Below, piece by piece: positions 1-8,700 of a stretch of 15,050 nucleotides of DNA; positions within the stretch are counted from its first letter, which is position 1, and the number at the start of each line of letters is the position of its first letter. This DNA is from UBA3263 sp964508865 (lineage in GTDB: Bacteria > Bacteroidota > Bacteroidia > Bacteroidales > Muribaculaceae). The stretch is from NCBI GenBank assembly GCA_964508865.1, contig CAZDVP010000038.1, positions 1-15,050 of the forward strand, read 5' to 3'. The notes under the pieces are model-generated. The model saw nothing but the letters and a program-made list of their open reading frames with translations, was not told the origin of the DNA and ran no database searches. The position numbers and the translations under genes were made by a program.

Positions 1-25
1 GGGAGGGGTGTGCGTTAGTTAGGAA

Positions 26-460
26 ATGAACAGTTTAGATCGAAATCAGAAGAGCGAGGGGATTTACTCCCTGCTGCAGCAGCTGCCAATCATGCGCGGC
101 GCAACGATTGCGCGCCTGCGCGAAGTTGCCGGGCGGTTGCGCCTGAACTTCCGCAAGGCTCAGCCGGGCGAGGCGGTTGTTAGCGCCGGTAGCCACGCCG
201 AGGCCCTGGTGTGCACCCTTTCGGGGCGCACCGAAACGGTTCGCAGCGGCAAGGCGCAGGCCCTTGAGGGCCCGCAGATGCTCTTTCCGGAAGCGCTTTT
301 CGGGCTCGACACCCGCTATCCGCAAACGGTAACGGCCACTACCGAGGTGAGCATCCTGGAGATTCCCAAAGATGACTTCCGCAAAATGCTGGCCATGGAT
401 TCGGTGTTTCTGTATAATTACCTGAACGCCGTTTGTACCCGCGCCCAGCGCGCACGCTAA
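26..460 (+). CDS. Cyclic-nucleotide-binding-like (Crp/Fnr-type) protein without DNA-binding domain
   Basis: The 144-residue protein resembles the N-terminal sensor domain of the Crp/Fnr-like regulators common in Bacteroidales. It has an N-terminal helix with LLQQLPIM, a beta-roll from about residue 40 to 115 (QPGEAVVSAG, then a stretch near LFGLDTRYPQTVTATTEV, and SILEIPKDDF), and the start of the long helix with FLYNYLNAVCTRAQ. Relatives of this type usually run on for about 50 to 80 more residues into a helix-turn-helix. Here a TAA stop follows RAQRAR and a hairpin follows the stop, so the DNA-binding half is absent, not merely out of frame nearby. The ATG at 26 is the first good start, but only 25 bases lie upstream, so the promoter cannot be judged. 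Ligand and function are unknown. It may be a degraded regulator or a stand-alone sensor domain. Family assignment is from residue pattern only. Confidence 0.72.
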   Translation: MNSLDRNQKSEGIYSLLQQLPIMRGATIARLREVAGRLRLNFRKAQPGEAVVSAGSHAEALVCTLSGRTETVRSGKAQALEGPQMLFPEALFGLDTRYPQTVTATTEVSILEIPKDDFRKMLAMDSVFLYNYLNAVCTRAQRAR

Positions 461-490
461 AAAAGGCGCCCCCTTCGGAGCGCCCCTGTT
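461..490 (+). terminator. Weak hairpin terminator after the Crp-like gene
   Basis: Directly after the stop codon, an A-run (459-464) leads into GGCGC (465-469), which pairs with GCGCC (480-484). The inner part can form a TTCG tetraloop closed by C473-G478. Only a short, broken T-rich stretch (CCTGTTATT) follows, so termination may be inefficient. The position immediately behind a stop supports the call. Confidence 0.5.
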
Positions 491-705
491 ATTGAAATTA
501 GGATAAAGTGTGTAATTGTTTTTGATATATGGTGTGTTTCTTTTTGGAGGGTCGAGCGCGTCGCTTTCAGACGCGGCGGCGGTTAAAAATTTTGCAGACC
601 GGTAGAAATTTCAATTTCCTCGGCTCTCCGAGTTGTGGATTTTCAATAGTAGTAGAGAGACTTATCAAACTTTATACCTTATAAACGCCGGGGAGCGAAA
701 AAAGT

Positions 706-724
706 TCACCTGTTGGTCAGGTGA
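706..724. promoter_or_regulatory. Perfect inverted repeat, candidate operator
   Basis: TCACCTG (706-712) and CAGGTGA (718-724) are exact inverse copies around the 5-nt spacer TTGGT. The spacer carries the -33 box of the promoter for the GH84 operon. The predicted transcription start lies downstream near 750, so the repeat would not be in this transcript and acts, if at all, as DNA. A dimeric regulator bound here would cover the -33 element. The regulator is unknown; nothing in the window is an obvious partner. Confidence 0.5.
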
Positions 725-743
725 GAAAAAATTTGTAACTTTG
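713..743 (+). promoter_or_regulatory. Bacteroidetes-type promoter of the GH84 operon
   Basis: TAACTTTG at 736-743 fits the Bacteroidetes primary sigma-factor -7 consensus TAnnTTTG. TTGG at 713-716 supplies the -33 box with a 19-nt spacer, within the usual range. Transcription should start near 750, giving an untranslated leader of only about 18 nt before the ATG at 768. No Shine-Dalgarno sequence is visible, which is normal for this phylum. Confidence 0.78.
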
Positions 744-767
744 TGCGATTATTCATTCTTTCGCACC

Positions 768-2912
768 ATGAAACTTCAAACTATCGCACTGGCCCTGGCC
801 ATAGCCGCAAGCGCTTCGGCGCAAACGGCAACCTATAAGCTCGTTGGCGACAAAACCGCCGACCCGGACGCCGTTAACCTTCTGCGCGAGTCGCTGACCA
901 TCGGCCCGAAAGGCCCGGTTGAAATCATTATCGGCGAGGCCGGCGATAAGGCCGTTAAGAAATATGCCGCAAAAATTCCGGCGACGCCCGAGGGTTTTTA
1001 CCTGAGCGTGGGCCCGAAAAAGGTTGTTATTGCCGGCCGCGACGAGGCGGGCACATTCTATGGCGTTCAGCAGTTTCTGAAGAACCCGACGGCGGAGGCC
1101 GACACGGCCATGGCGCCGGTTATTGCGCAGCGCGGCGTTATCGAGGGCTTCTACGGCAACCCCTGGAGCCACGCCAACCGCCTGAGTCAGTTTGATTTCT
1201 ATGGCCGCCACGGCATGAACGTTTATATCTACGGCCCCAAGGATGACCCCTATCACCACTCGCGCTGGTATGAGCCCTATCCCGCCGAAAAAGCCGCAGA
1301 AATGGCCGAGCTGACCAAGCGGGCGGCCGCCAACAAGGTTAAGTTCACCTGGGCCATGCACCCGAGCAACGCCATCGAGAGCGAGGCCGACCGCGCCCGC
1401 GCGCTGGCCAAGTTCCAGCAGATGTATGACCTGGGAGTGCGCAACTTTTCGATATTTTTCGACGACATTTCGGCCAAGAGCGTTGACGCGCAGATCGACT
1501 ACCTGAACTTTCTGGACCGCGAGTTCGTCAAGACCCACCCCGGAGTGGGCCCGCTGGTTGTTTGCCCCACGCAGTATAACCAGGCCTGGAGCGGCGGCGA
1601 CTACCTGACCAAAATGGGCACCGGGCTGAACCCCGACATTGCAATCATGTGGACCGGCGCAACGGTTTGCGACATGATTGACGAGCCCGACTGCCAGTGG
1701 TTTATCGACAAAACCACGCGCCGGCCTTTCATTTGGCTGAACTATCCGGTCAACGACTACGGTCAGCACAACCTGCTGATGGGTCCGGTTGTTGGCAACG
1801 ACCCCAAAATCGCCGGCAAGGTCACGGCCTTCTGCTCCAACCCGATGCAATATGCCGAAGCCTCGAAAGTTGCCCTGGCTTCGCTGGCCGACTTTGCGTG
1901 GAACCCCGAAGCGTTCAACGCCGAAGCCTCGTGGGAGAACTCGCTGCGCGAGCTGATGCCCGACCATGTTGACGCCTTCCGCCTTTTCTGCCTGAACAAC
2001 GTTGACGTTGCTCCGAGCGTTCATAAGCTCCGTTTCTATGGCGAAACCCCCGAATTCAAAACCCTGAGCGCGCAGAACGAGGCGCTCGACGACCCCGATG
2101 CCGTTGAAGCCTACCGCGAATATTTCCGCCGCCAGCTGGCCGCGGCCAACGAGCTGATGCCGCTGACCGACGGCGCCAACCCGCTGCTGACCGAGGTCAA
2201 GGAGTGGGTTATTGCCATGCGCCTGCAGGCGCAGATGGGCGAGGCCGTGTGCGATATGGCTTCGGCGCTCAACGCCGACCTGGCTCCGGCATTCATCGAT
2301 GCCTATAAGCGCTATGAGGCTGCGCAGCAGAAATATCAGGCCAACGTGAGCCGCAACTTCGAGGGCTCGATCCAGAGCGTGCGCGTGCAAACCGGAACGC
2401 TCCATGTTGCCCCCTGGCTGAAAAACAGCGTTGCCGCGCTGGTTGGCGACTTCCGCGCTTCGGGCGCCGACTATCCGGCCGACCTGTTCCCGCGCCCGGT
2501 GATTGAAAACGGCACCTACTACATTAAGGTCAACGGTCAGCTGCTGGGCAACCCCTCAGGTGCGACCGCTCCGGTGCTTCAGGCCAACATTGACGACATC
2601 AACCCCAACCGTCAGGAATGGCACATCAAGCTCAACCCCAACACCGAGCGCTATGAAATCCGCAACTCCAAAGACGAACGCTACATCAACGAAATCGGCA
2701 ACTTCGGAACCAACCCCTACTCGGCCGACTGGAACACCTACGTTATTACGCGCGGCGAGAACGGCAAGTATGCCATTCAAAACGCCGGCAACGGCGGCCA
2801 GCGCTACTGGGGCGTTGAAAACGACCGCCTGCGCTGCAACTACGGTCAGCCGCAATATGTTTTCGACATCACCGAAGTGAGCGCCGGCGCTACTGCCGAA
2901 CCCGCAAACTAA
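768..2912 (+). CDS. Secreted GH84 beta-N-acetylglucosaminidase (O-GlcNAcase-like), copy 1
   Basis: This 714-residue glycoside hydrolase family 84 enzyme should remove terminal beta-GlcNAc by substrate-assisted catalysis. The start at 768 gives a clean signal peptide (MKLQTIALALAIAASASA, cut before Gln19) with no lipobox, so export to the periplasm or beyond is expected. A GH20-like N-terminal domain spans about 20-110 and the catalytic barrel about 120-400. The pair D232-D233 in FFDDI matches the catalytic acids of the family. G127 (EGFYG), K158 (GPKDD), Y270, T296, W323, N325, D330 and N358 match the active-site set I recall for the Bacteroides thetaiotaomicron enzyme. A helical domain (about 430-570) follows, then a C-terminal module (about 580-703) of unknown function, shared with copy 2. 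Compared with copy 2 it lacks about 20 residues at the mature N-terminus, one C-terminal module and the C-terminal tail. It is the first gene of the operon. The natural substrate (mucin glycan, glycoprotein or own O-glycan) cannot be read from sequence. Confidence 0.93.
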   Translation: MKLQTIALALAIAASASAQTATYKLVGDKTADPDAVNLLRESLTIGPKGPVEIIIGEAGDKAVKKYAAKIPATPEGFYLSVGPKKVVIAGRDEAGTFYGVQQFLKNPTAEADTAMAPVIAQRGVIEGFYGNPWSHANRLSQFDFYGRHGMNVYIYGPKDDPYHHSRWYEPYPAEKAAEMAELTKRAAANKVKFTWAMHPSNAIESEADRARALAKFQQMYDLGVRNFSIFFDDISAKSVDAQIDYLNFLDREFVKTHPGVGPLVVCPTQYNQAWSGGDYLTKMGTGLNPDIAIMWTGATVCDMIDEPDCQWFIDKTTRRPFIWLNYPVNDYGQHNLLMGPVVGNDPKIAGKVTAFCSNPMQYAEASKVALASLADFAWNPEAFNAEASWENSLRELMPDHVDAFRLFCLNNVDVAPSVHKLRFYGETPEFKTLSAQNEALDDPDAVEAYREYFRRQLAAANELMPLTDGANPLLTEVKEWVIAMRLQAQMGEAVCDMASALNADLAPAFIDAYKRYEAAQQKYQANVSRNFEGSIQSVRVQTGTLHVAPWLKNSVAALVGDFRASGADYPADLFPRPVIENGTYYIKVNGQLLGNPSGATAPVLQANIDDINPNRQEWHIKLNPNTERYEIRNSKDERYINEIGNFGTNPYSADWNTYVITRGENGKYAIQNAGNGGQRYWGVENDRLRCNYGQPQYVFDITEVSAGATAEPAN

Positions 2913-2941
2913 AGCCAATCATTAACCTCCACCCTTTTATA

Positions 2942-5704
2942 ATGAAACTAATCTCTCTGAGCATGGCGCTGCTGACCGCGGCCGGCGCCTATGCCGCGGA
3001 AATCTTTCCGACTCCTCAAAACCTCACCGACAACGGCATTGCCTACGAATCGGCCTCGGCAACCTACCGGCTGACCGGCGCCGACAATGCCGACTCCGAT
3101 GCCGTGGCGGCGCTGCGCGCCAAACTGCCGGTTGCCGACGGCGGCACCGTTGAAATCATTATCGGCGAAAAGGGCGACCCGGCCGTTAGCGACTATGCCG
3201 CCCTGATTCCCGCCAACGAGCAGGGCTATTACCTGTCGGTCAGCAACGGCCGCGTTGTTATTGCCGGCGCCGACGGCGAAGGCACCTACTATGGCGTTCA
3301 GTCTTTCCTTCAGCTTGCCTCGCAGCCTCAGGTCAGCGCCTGCGAAGTGACCGACTGGCCCACAACGGCCGCCCGCGGCGTTATCGAAGGCTACTACGGC
3401 AACCCCTGGAGTCAGGAAGACTGCCTGGACATGTTTGAGTTCTTCGACCGCAACAAGATGAACGTGTTTATCTACGGCCCGAAAAACGACCCCTACCACA
3501 AAGCTAACTGGGCCGCCGAATATCCCGCCGACAAGGCCGCCGAGCTGCAGCAGCTGGCAACCGAAGGCCTCAAACACAAAGTTCACTTCGTTTGGTCAAT
3601 CCACCCCGGAAACGCCATTAAGGGCGACAACATGGAAAAGGCCAAGCAGAAATTTCTGAAAATGTATGACCTGGGCATCCGCCAGTTCGGAGTGTTTTTC
3701 GACGACATTACGAGCGGCGTCGACGTTGACGCGCAGATTGCCTACCTCAACTTCCTCAACAAAGAAGTCGTCAAAGCCAAGCCCGACGTTGCCCCGCTGA
3801 TTGTTTGCCCCACCGAATATTGCATCGGCTTTGCGGGCGGCTGGGGCACCACCAGCGACTACCTGCCGCGACTCGGTGCCGGAATCGACAAGGACATCCA
3901 GATAATGTGGACCGGCGCGGGAGTGGTTGACATGAACCAGAACTCCGCCGCCGACTGGTTCACAAACAAAACCGGCCGCAAGCCCTACATCTGGCTCAAC
4001 TACCCGGTTAATGACTACGGCTATGAAGGGGGCCCGCTGCTGATGTCGCCCTACGAGGCTGCCCACGCTGAGATTCCCTTCAAAATCGAAGCTTTCTGCT
4101 CCAACCCGATGGAATACTACGAAGCCTCGAAGGTTGCCCTCTACGGCATCGGCGACTTCACCTGGAACCCCACGGCCTACGATGCCGACTCCAACTGGGA
4201 AAAGGCGCTGAAATATCTCTTCCCCGACAATACCGACGCTTTCCGCACCTATTGCCAGAGCAACTTCTACTATCCGCAGTGCACCCACGGCCTGGTTGTT
4301 AAATGGCACGAAACCCCCGAGTTCAAGGCCCTGATCGATGCCGACAAGAGCATCAACGCCAACACCGCGGCCGCCTATCGCGCCTATTTCGACAAGCAGG
4401 TTGCAACCGCCGACGAGCTGCTGGCGCTGACCGACAACCGCCTGGTCAACGAAATCAAGGAGTGGATTGAAGTTTACCGCATGCAGGGCGAACGCGGCCA
4501 GCTGCTCGACGAAATGTTTCAGGCTCTCGAGGCCAAAAACGGCGAAGCATTCCTTCAGGCCTATGTTGACTACTCGCAGCTGACCGACTCGGCCGACCAC
4601 CACCGCAGCCGCGAGGGCTGGCCGGTTCGCAGCTACCTGCCCAAATCGGCACCTGAATATGTTCGCGGCTGGATGGGCGAAGCGGTTGAAACGCTCGTTC
4701 AGCAGTTCAAGGAGGGCGGCTATGAGTATCCGTCGGACCTCTTCCCCTTCCGAGTGCTTGAAACCGGAACATACTATATTCTCTACAAGGGCAAATATCT
4801 CAGCAACGGAACCGGCGCCGCCGCCGACTCCCCCACGCAGCCCAAGTTCCTGGCCGAGCTCGACGACATCAACCCCGCCCGCCAGTCGTGGCGCCTGGAA
4901 TACGTTCCGGCAAAGGGCCGCTACTCGCTGCGTTCGGTCCACGACAACCGCTACGTCAACGAAATCCTCAACTTCGGAACCAACCCCTACTCCGACGACT
5001 GGAACACCTACGTAATCACCCCGCTGGGCGACTTCTTCGCAATCCAGAACGCCGAACGCGGCGGCACCAAATACTGGAAGGTCAACAATCTTGACCGCCT
5101 GACCCAGGGCACGGCCACCAGCTGGAAGCTCGACAATTTCATGTTCCAGATCGTTTCGGCCGACCAGACCGTCAACCCCGACCCCAAAGGCTTCGAACCG
5201 GGCGAATACTATATTCTCAACGAAGAGGGCAAAGCGCTCTACCGCAACGCGTCGACCAACGAGCTGACCTTTGCCGAACTCAAGGAGAACCCGACCTCGA
5301 CCTTCAAGTGGACCCTGGCCGTTGAATCCAACGGACGCATTTCCATCAAGCAGGGCACCAAGTATATCAACGAAAAGGGCGTTATCGGCTCCAACCAGTT
5401 CTATGCCGACTGGAACACCTACGAAATCTTTATCCACGGCAACAAACTCGCCATCCGCAACGCCGAAAGCGCCGGCACCAACTTCTGGCTCATCGGCGCC
5501 GACGGCAAGATAACCAACGGCTCGCAGGGCATGAACGACTCGTTCGTGTTCGGGCTCAAGCCGGTGGCCGACCCGGGCGCAATCAGCGACCTGATGGCCG
5601 AACCTGAAGCCGCCGATGCCGTTTATGACCTTCAGGGCCGCCGCGTGGCCAACCCCTCGCGCGGGCTCTATATTCTCAACGGCCGGAAAATCCTTGTGAA
5701 ATAA
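2942..5704 (+). CDS. Secreted GH84 beta-N-acetylglucosaminidase, copy 2, with tandem C-terminal modules and sorting-like tail
   Basis: This 920-residue paralogue of the preceding gene starts 29 nt after its stop and should have the same chemistry. The signal peptide is MKLISLSMALLTAAGAYA, cut before Ala19, without a lipobox. The GH20-like domain begins at IFPTPQ and runs to about 130. In the catalytic barrel the key residues are G150 (EGYYG), K181 (GPKND), D254-D255 (FFDDI), Y293, a WLNYPVNDYG loop and CSNPMEY, so it looks fully active. A helical domain with HETPEF follows. Two copies of a roughly 125-residue module sit at 607-739 and 752-874. The last about 29 residues (VYDLQGRRVANPSRG then LYILNGRKILVK) resemble the short C-terminal beta-strand tail found on many Prevotella and Muribaculaceae secreted proteins, similar to type IX sorting domains; actual sorting by that route is inferred. 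The longer C-terminus suggests a different location or substrate from copy 1. Confidence 0.93.
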   Translation: MKLISLSMALLTAAGAYAAEIFPTPQNLTDNGIAYESASATYRLTGADNADSDAVAALRAKLPVADGGTVEIIIGEKGDPAVSDYAALIPANEQGYYLSVSNGRVVIAGADGEGTYYGVQSFLQLASQPQVSACEVTDWPTTAARGVIEGYYGNPWSQEDCLDMFEFFDRNKMNVFIYGPKNDPYHKANWAAEYPADKAAELQQLATEGLKHKVHFVWSIHPGNAIKGDNMEKAKQKFLKMYDLGIRQFGVFFDDITSGVDVDAQIAYLNFLNKEVVKAKPDVAPLIVCPTEYCIGFAGGWGTTSDYLPRLGAGIDKDIQIMWTGAGVVDMNQNSAADWFTNKTGRKPYIWLNYPVNDYGYEGGPLLMSPYEAAHAEIPFKIEAFCSNPMEYYEASKVALYGIGDFTWNPTAYDADSNWEKALKYLFPDNTDAFRTYCQSNFYYPQCTHGLVVKWHETPEFKALIDADKSINANTAAAYRAYFDKQVATADELLALTDNRLVNEIKEWIEVYRMQGERGQLLDEMFQALEAKNGEAFLQAYVDYSQLTDSADHHRSREGWPVRSYLPKSAPEYVRGWMGEAVETLVQQFKEGGYEYPSDLFPFRVLETGTYYILYKGKYLSNGTGAAADSPTQPKFLAELDDINPARQSWRLEYVPAKGRYSLRSVHDNRYVNEILNFGTNPYSDDWNTYVITPLGDFFAIQNAERGGTKYWKVNNLDRLTQGTATSWKLDNFMFQIVSADQTVNPDPKGFEPGEYYILNEEGKALYRNASTNELTFAELKENPTSTFKWTLAVESNGRISIKQGTKYINEKGVIGSNQFYADWNTYEIFIHGNKLAIRNAESAGTNFWLIGADGKITNGSQGMNDSFVFGLKPVADPGAISDLMAEPEAADAVYDLQGRRVANPSRGLYILNGRKILVK
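4760..5563 (+). repeat. Tandem copies of a C-terminal module in GH84 copy 2
   Basis: Codons 607-739 and 752-874 encode two related modules, and a third copy closes GH84 copy 1 at 2505-2880. Each opens with G-(T/E)-YYI, carries a Y-(I/V)-NE strand, a G-(T/S)-N segment followed by DWNTY, and ends with (A)-I-(Q/R)-NA and an aromatic before W. The first tandem copy and the copy in protein 1 share FGTNPYS exactly; the second is more divergent (IGSNQFY). The pattern of short strands with repeated W and Y residues suggests a beta-trefoil or similar carbohydrate-binding fold, but I do not recognise a named family. Confidence 0.7.
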
Positions 5705-5726
5705 TTTCCCCATTTATCTATAAAAG

Positions 5727-8700
5727 GTGAAACGCTATAACCTCATCAACAACTCTCTGGGCTGGCTCTGCTTCGTCATTGCCGCAGTGAGCTATCTGCT
5801 CACCATCGAGCCCACGGCATCCTTCTGGGACTGCCCCGAATTCATTGCCCAAGGCTATAAACTCGAAGTCGGCCACCCGCCGGGCAACCCGATTTTCATG
5901 CTCGCCGCGCGCTTTTTCGTGAACTTTACCGGCGGCGAGGCCGGCATGGCCGCAGTTGCCGTCAACTCAATGAATGCGCTGCTGAGCGCCGGCACCATTC
6001 TGCTGCTGTTCTGGACCATATCCCACCTGATGCGCAGGCTTCTGGGCGGCTACAAGCCGGTCGAGGAGCTCTCGAAAGCTCAGTGGGTGGTTATTTTCGG
6101 CTCGGCAATGGTCGGCGCGCTGGCCTATGCCTGGAGCGACACCTTCTGGTATTCGGCCGTCGAGGGCGAGGTTTATGCCTTCTCGTCGTTCTGCACGGCA
6201 CTGGTTTTCTGGCTCATTCTCAAATGGGAAAGCCGCGCCGACATGCCCCACTCCGACCGCTATCTGGTTCTGATTGCCTACGTTATCGGCGTCAGCATAG
6301 CCGTTCACCTGCTGAACCTGCTCTGCATTCCCGCCATAGTGCTGGTTTTCTACTACCGCAAGTTTGCCACCCCAACGGCCAAAGGCTCCTGCCTGGCGCT
6401 GCTGGTTAGCTTCGCCATAGTTGCCGTGATTCTCTACGGTCTGGTGCCCGGCTTCGTTGAAGTTGCCCAGTACTCCGAACTGTTCTTCGTCAACACCATT
6501 GGCCTGAGCTACAACACCGGCGTTATCATCTACACGGTGCTGACCTTTGCCATTTTCATCTGGACCATCAGCGAGCTCTACCGCCAGAAGTCGGCCACGC
6601 GCATCAAAGTCGGCTTCATTCTGTCGGTAATTGCCAGCGGCATACCGTTTATCGGCTCGTCGCTGATGATTCCGGTGGTTATCGTTGCGGCGCTGATTTG
6701 CTGGCTCTGGTGGGTTAAAAAGCTCCCTGTCAGGGCTCTCAACCTCGTAACCCTCAGCATTCTGGTGATTTTTATCGGCTATTCGAGCTACGCGCTGCTG
6801 CTCATCCGCTCCGCCGCCGAAACGCCCATTAACCAGAATGCCCCCGACAACGTGTTCTCCCTCAGCTCCTATCTCAACCGCGAGCAATATGGCGAATCGC
6901 CCCTGCTGTTCGGAACCACCTTCCAGAGCGAGGTTCTTCGCAACCCCGACGGCACTGCTGTTTCCAACGACGAATATGGCTACGCAAAGGCAGTCAGCGG
7001 CCCCGACCACTACGACCGCGTTCTTTCGCGCACGCGCTATGAGTATTCGCCAGAGCTGAACATGCTCTTCCCCCGCATGTATGCCGCCGAACATCGCAAG
7101 AATTATATGCAATGGGCAGGCTTCTCGGAGGGCGACATGCCGGTCGTTATGGCCGAAACGGTCAAGGGCTCGCCCTCGCGCACCCCGGTTCGTAAGCCAA
7201 CGTTTGCGCAGAATCTCAGCTATTTTGTGAACTATCAGCTGGTTCACATGTATTTCCGCTATTTCATGTGGAACTTTGCCGGCCGCCAGAACGACCTTCA
7301 GGGCAACGGCGAAGTTAACCGCGGCAACTGGATTTCAGGCCTGCCGTTTATCGACAATCCGCGCCTGGGCGACCAGTCGCTCCTGCCGGCCGATTTCGGC
7401 AAGGAGAACAAGGGCCACAACGTTTTCTACATGTTGCCGCTCCTGCTCGGCCTTGCCGGCCTCATCTGGCAGTCAATGAAGGGCGAAGAGGGCATCCGCC
7501 AGTTCTGGGTTGTGTTCTTCCTGTTCTTCATGACCGGCATTGCGATTGTTCTCTACTTGAACCAGACTCCGCAGCAGCCGCGCGAACGCGACTATGCCTA
7601 TGCCGGCTCGTTCTATGCGTTTGCAATCTGGATTGGTCTGGGCGTCGGCGCGATTGCCAACGGCATTGACCGGCTCATGCGCTCCAAGCAGCCCACCCTG
7701 ATTGGCGCGGTGGTTGCCACCGTTATCGGCCTGATTGTTCCGGTTCAGATGGTTTCGCAGACCTGGGACGACCACGACCGCTCGGGCCGCTACACCGCGC
7801 GCGACTTCGGCATGAACTACCTGAGCTCGCTCGAACCCAACGCCATTATCTTCACCAACGGCGATAACGACACCTTCCCCCTCTGGTATGCCCAGGAGGT
7901 TGAAGGCTACCGCCAGGATGTTCGCGTTATCAACCTGAGCTACCTGACAACCGACTGGTATGCCGCCCAGCACCTGCTGCCCGCCTACGATGCCGCTCCG
8001 GCGCCGATGCTGGCCAACAAGGAGGTGTTCGGCCAGGGTCGCCGCCAAACCGGCTACATTATGCGCAACGACACGCTGCGCACCAACGTGCTCGACTTCC
8101 TGGAAAGCTACTATGGTCCCGAACCTGACCGCATGGCCCGCCTCCACGGCGTAACCTACCCGATAACCACGGCCGGCACCCTTGTTATTCCCGGCGATTC
8201 GACCCGCGGCTGGGAAGATATCGTAATTAACCTGCCCGACGCGCTCACCCAGAAGAATCATCAGTCAATCATGACTCAGAGCGACATGCTCACTCTCGAC
8301 ATTCTCGCTTCGAGCGCCGCTCAGGGCTGGAGCCGTCCGGTTTATATCGCCAACACCGTGCCCGACGATTATTCCCTCGGCATGCAGCCCTACATGTATG
8401 CCACCGGCATGGCCCACCAGATTATGCCCCGTCGCTCCGACTCAGCCTATAAGGCCAACAACGACCGCGCCTTCGAGAACATTACCGAGCGCTTCCGCTG
8501 GGGCGGACTCGATGCCGAAGGCGGCGAGGACGTTTATCTCGACGAAACGGTCAGCCGCATGGTTGCCTCGACGCGCTATGCGATTCTCGAGGCCGTTGAG
8601 TCGCTCTACGCCGCCGGCGACTACGACCGCGCCCTGCAGCTGATGAACCTCATGGTTGAAAAGCTCCCGGTCAAGAATGCCCCCTACTCCATTCAGGCCG

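Larger units (their letters stand above)
487..767 (+). promoter_or_regulatory. Noncoding leader region upstream of the GH84 operon
   Basis: This stretch is noticeably more A/T-rich than the flanking genes and carries no gene I can recognise. It contains two small inverted repeats: CGCGTC/GACGCG at 557-562 and 570-575 with a 7-nt loop, and CTCGG/CCGAG at 619-623 and 628-632 with a 4-nt loop. Neither is followed by a T-tract, so they are not obvious terminators. The last 60 bases hold the promoter and operator-like repeat listed separately. An in-frame ATG at 633 would extend the GH84 protein by 45 residues, but that extension reads through the promoter and lies ahead of a perfect signal peptide, so I treat it as noncoding. 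Confidence 0.6.

Noticed and set aside
560..600. Second promoter using AAATTTTG near 586-594
   Set aside because: The -7 match lacks the leading T and no TTG or TTTG sits at the correct spacing upstream.
697..731. Inverted repeat at 706-724 as a minus-strand intrinsic terminator
   Set aside because: The minus strand does have a T-run after the hairpin, but no minus-strand gene ends here. The overlap with a consensus promoter makes an operator more likely.
633..767. N-terminal extension of GH84 copy 1 from the ATG at 633
   Set aside because: It would read through the promoter and bury a standard signal peptide 45 residues into the protein; the ATG at 768 fits both.
753..2405. Long minus-strand open frame of 550 codons opposite GH84 copy 1
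   Set aside because: It is a by-product of G/C-biased codons on the coding strand. It has no recognisable domains and lies fully opposite a gene with an intact active site.
3596..5713. Minus-strand open frame of 705 codons opposite GH84 copy 2
   Set aside because: Same compositional cause. The translation is low-complexity Val/Gly/Ala-rich with no family pattern, promoter or start context.
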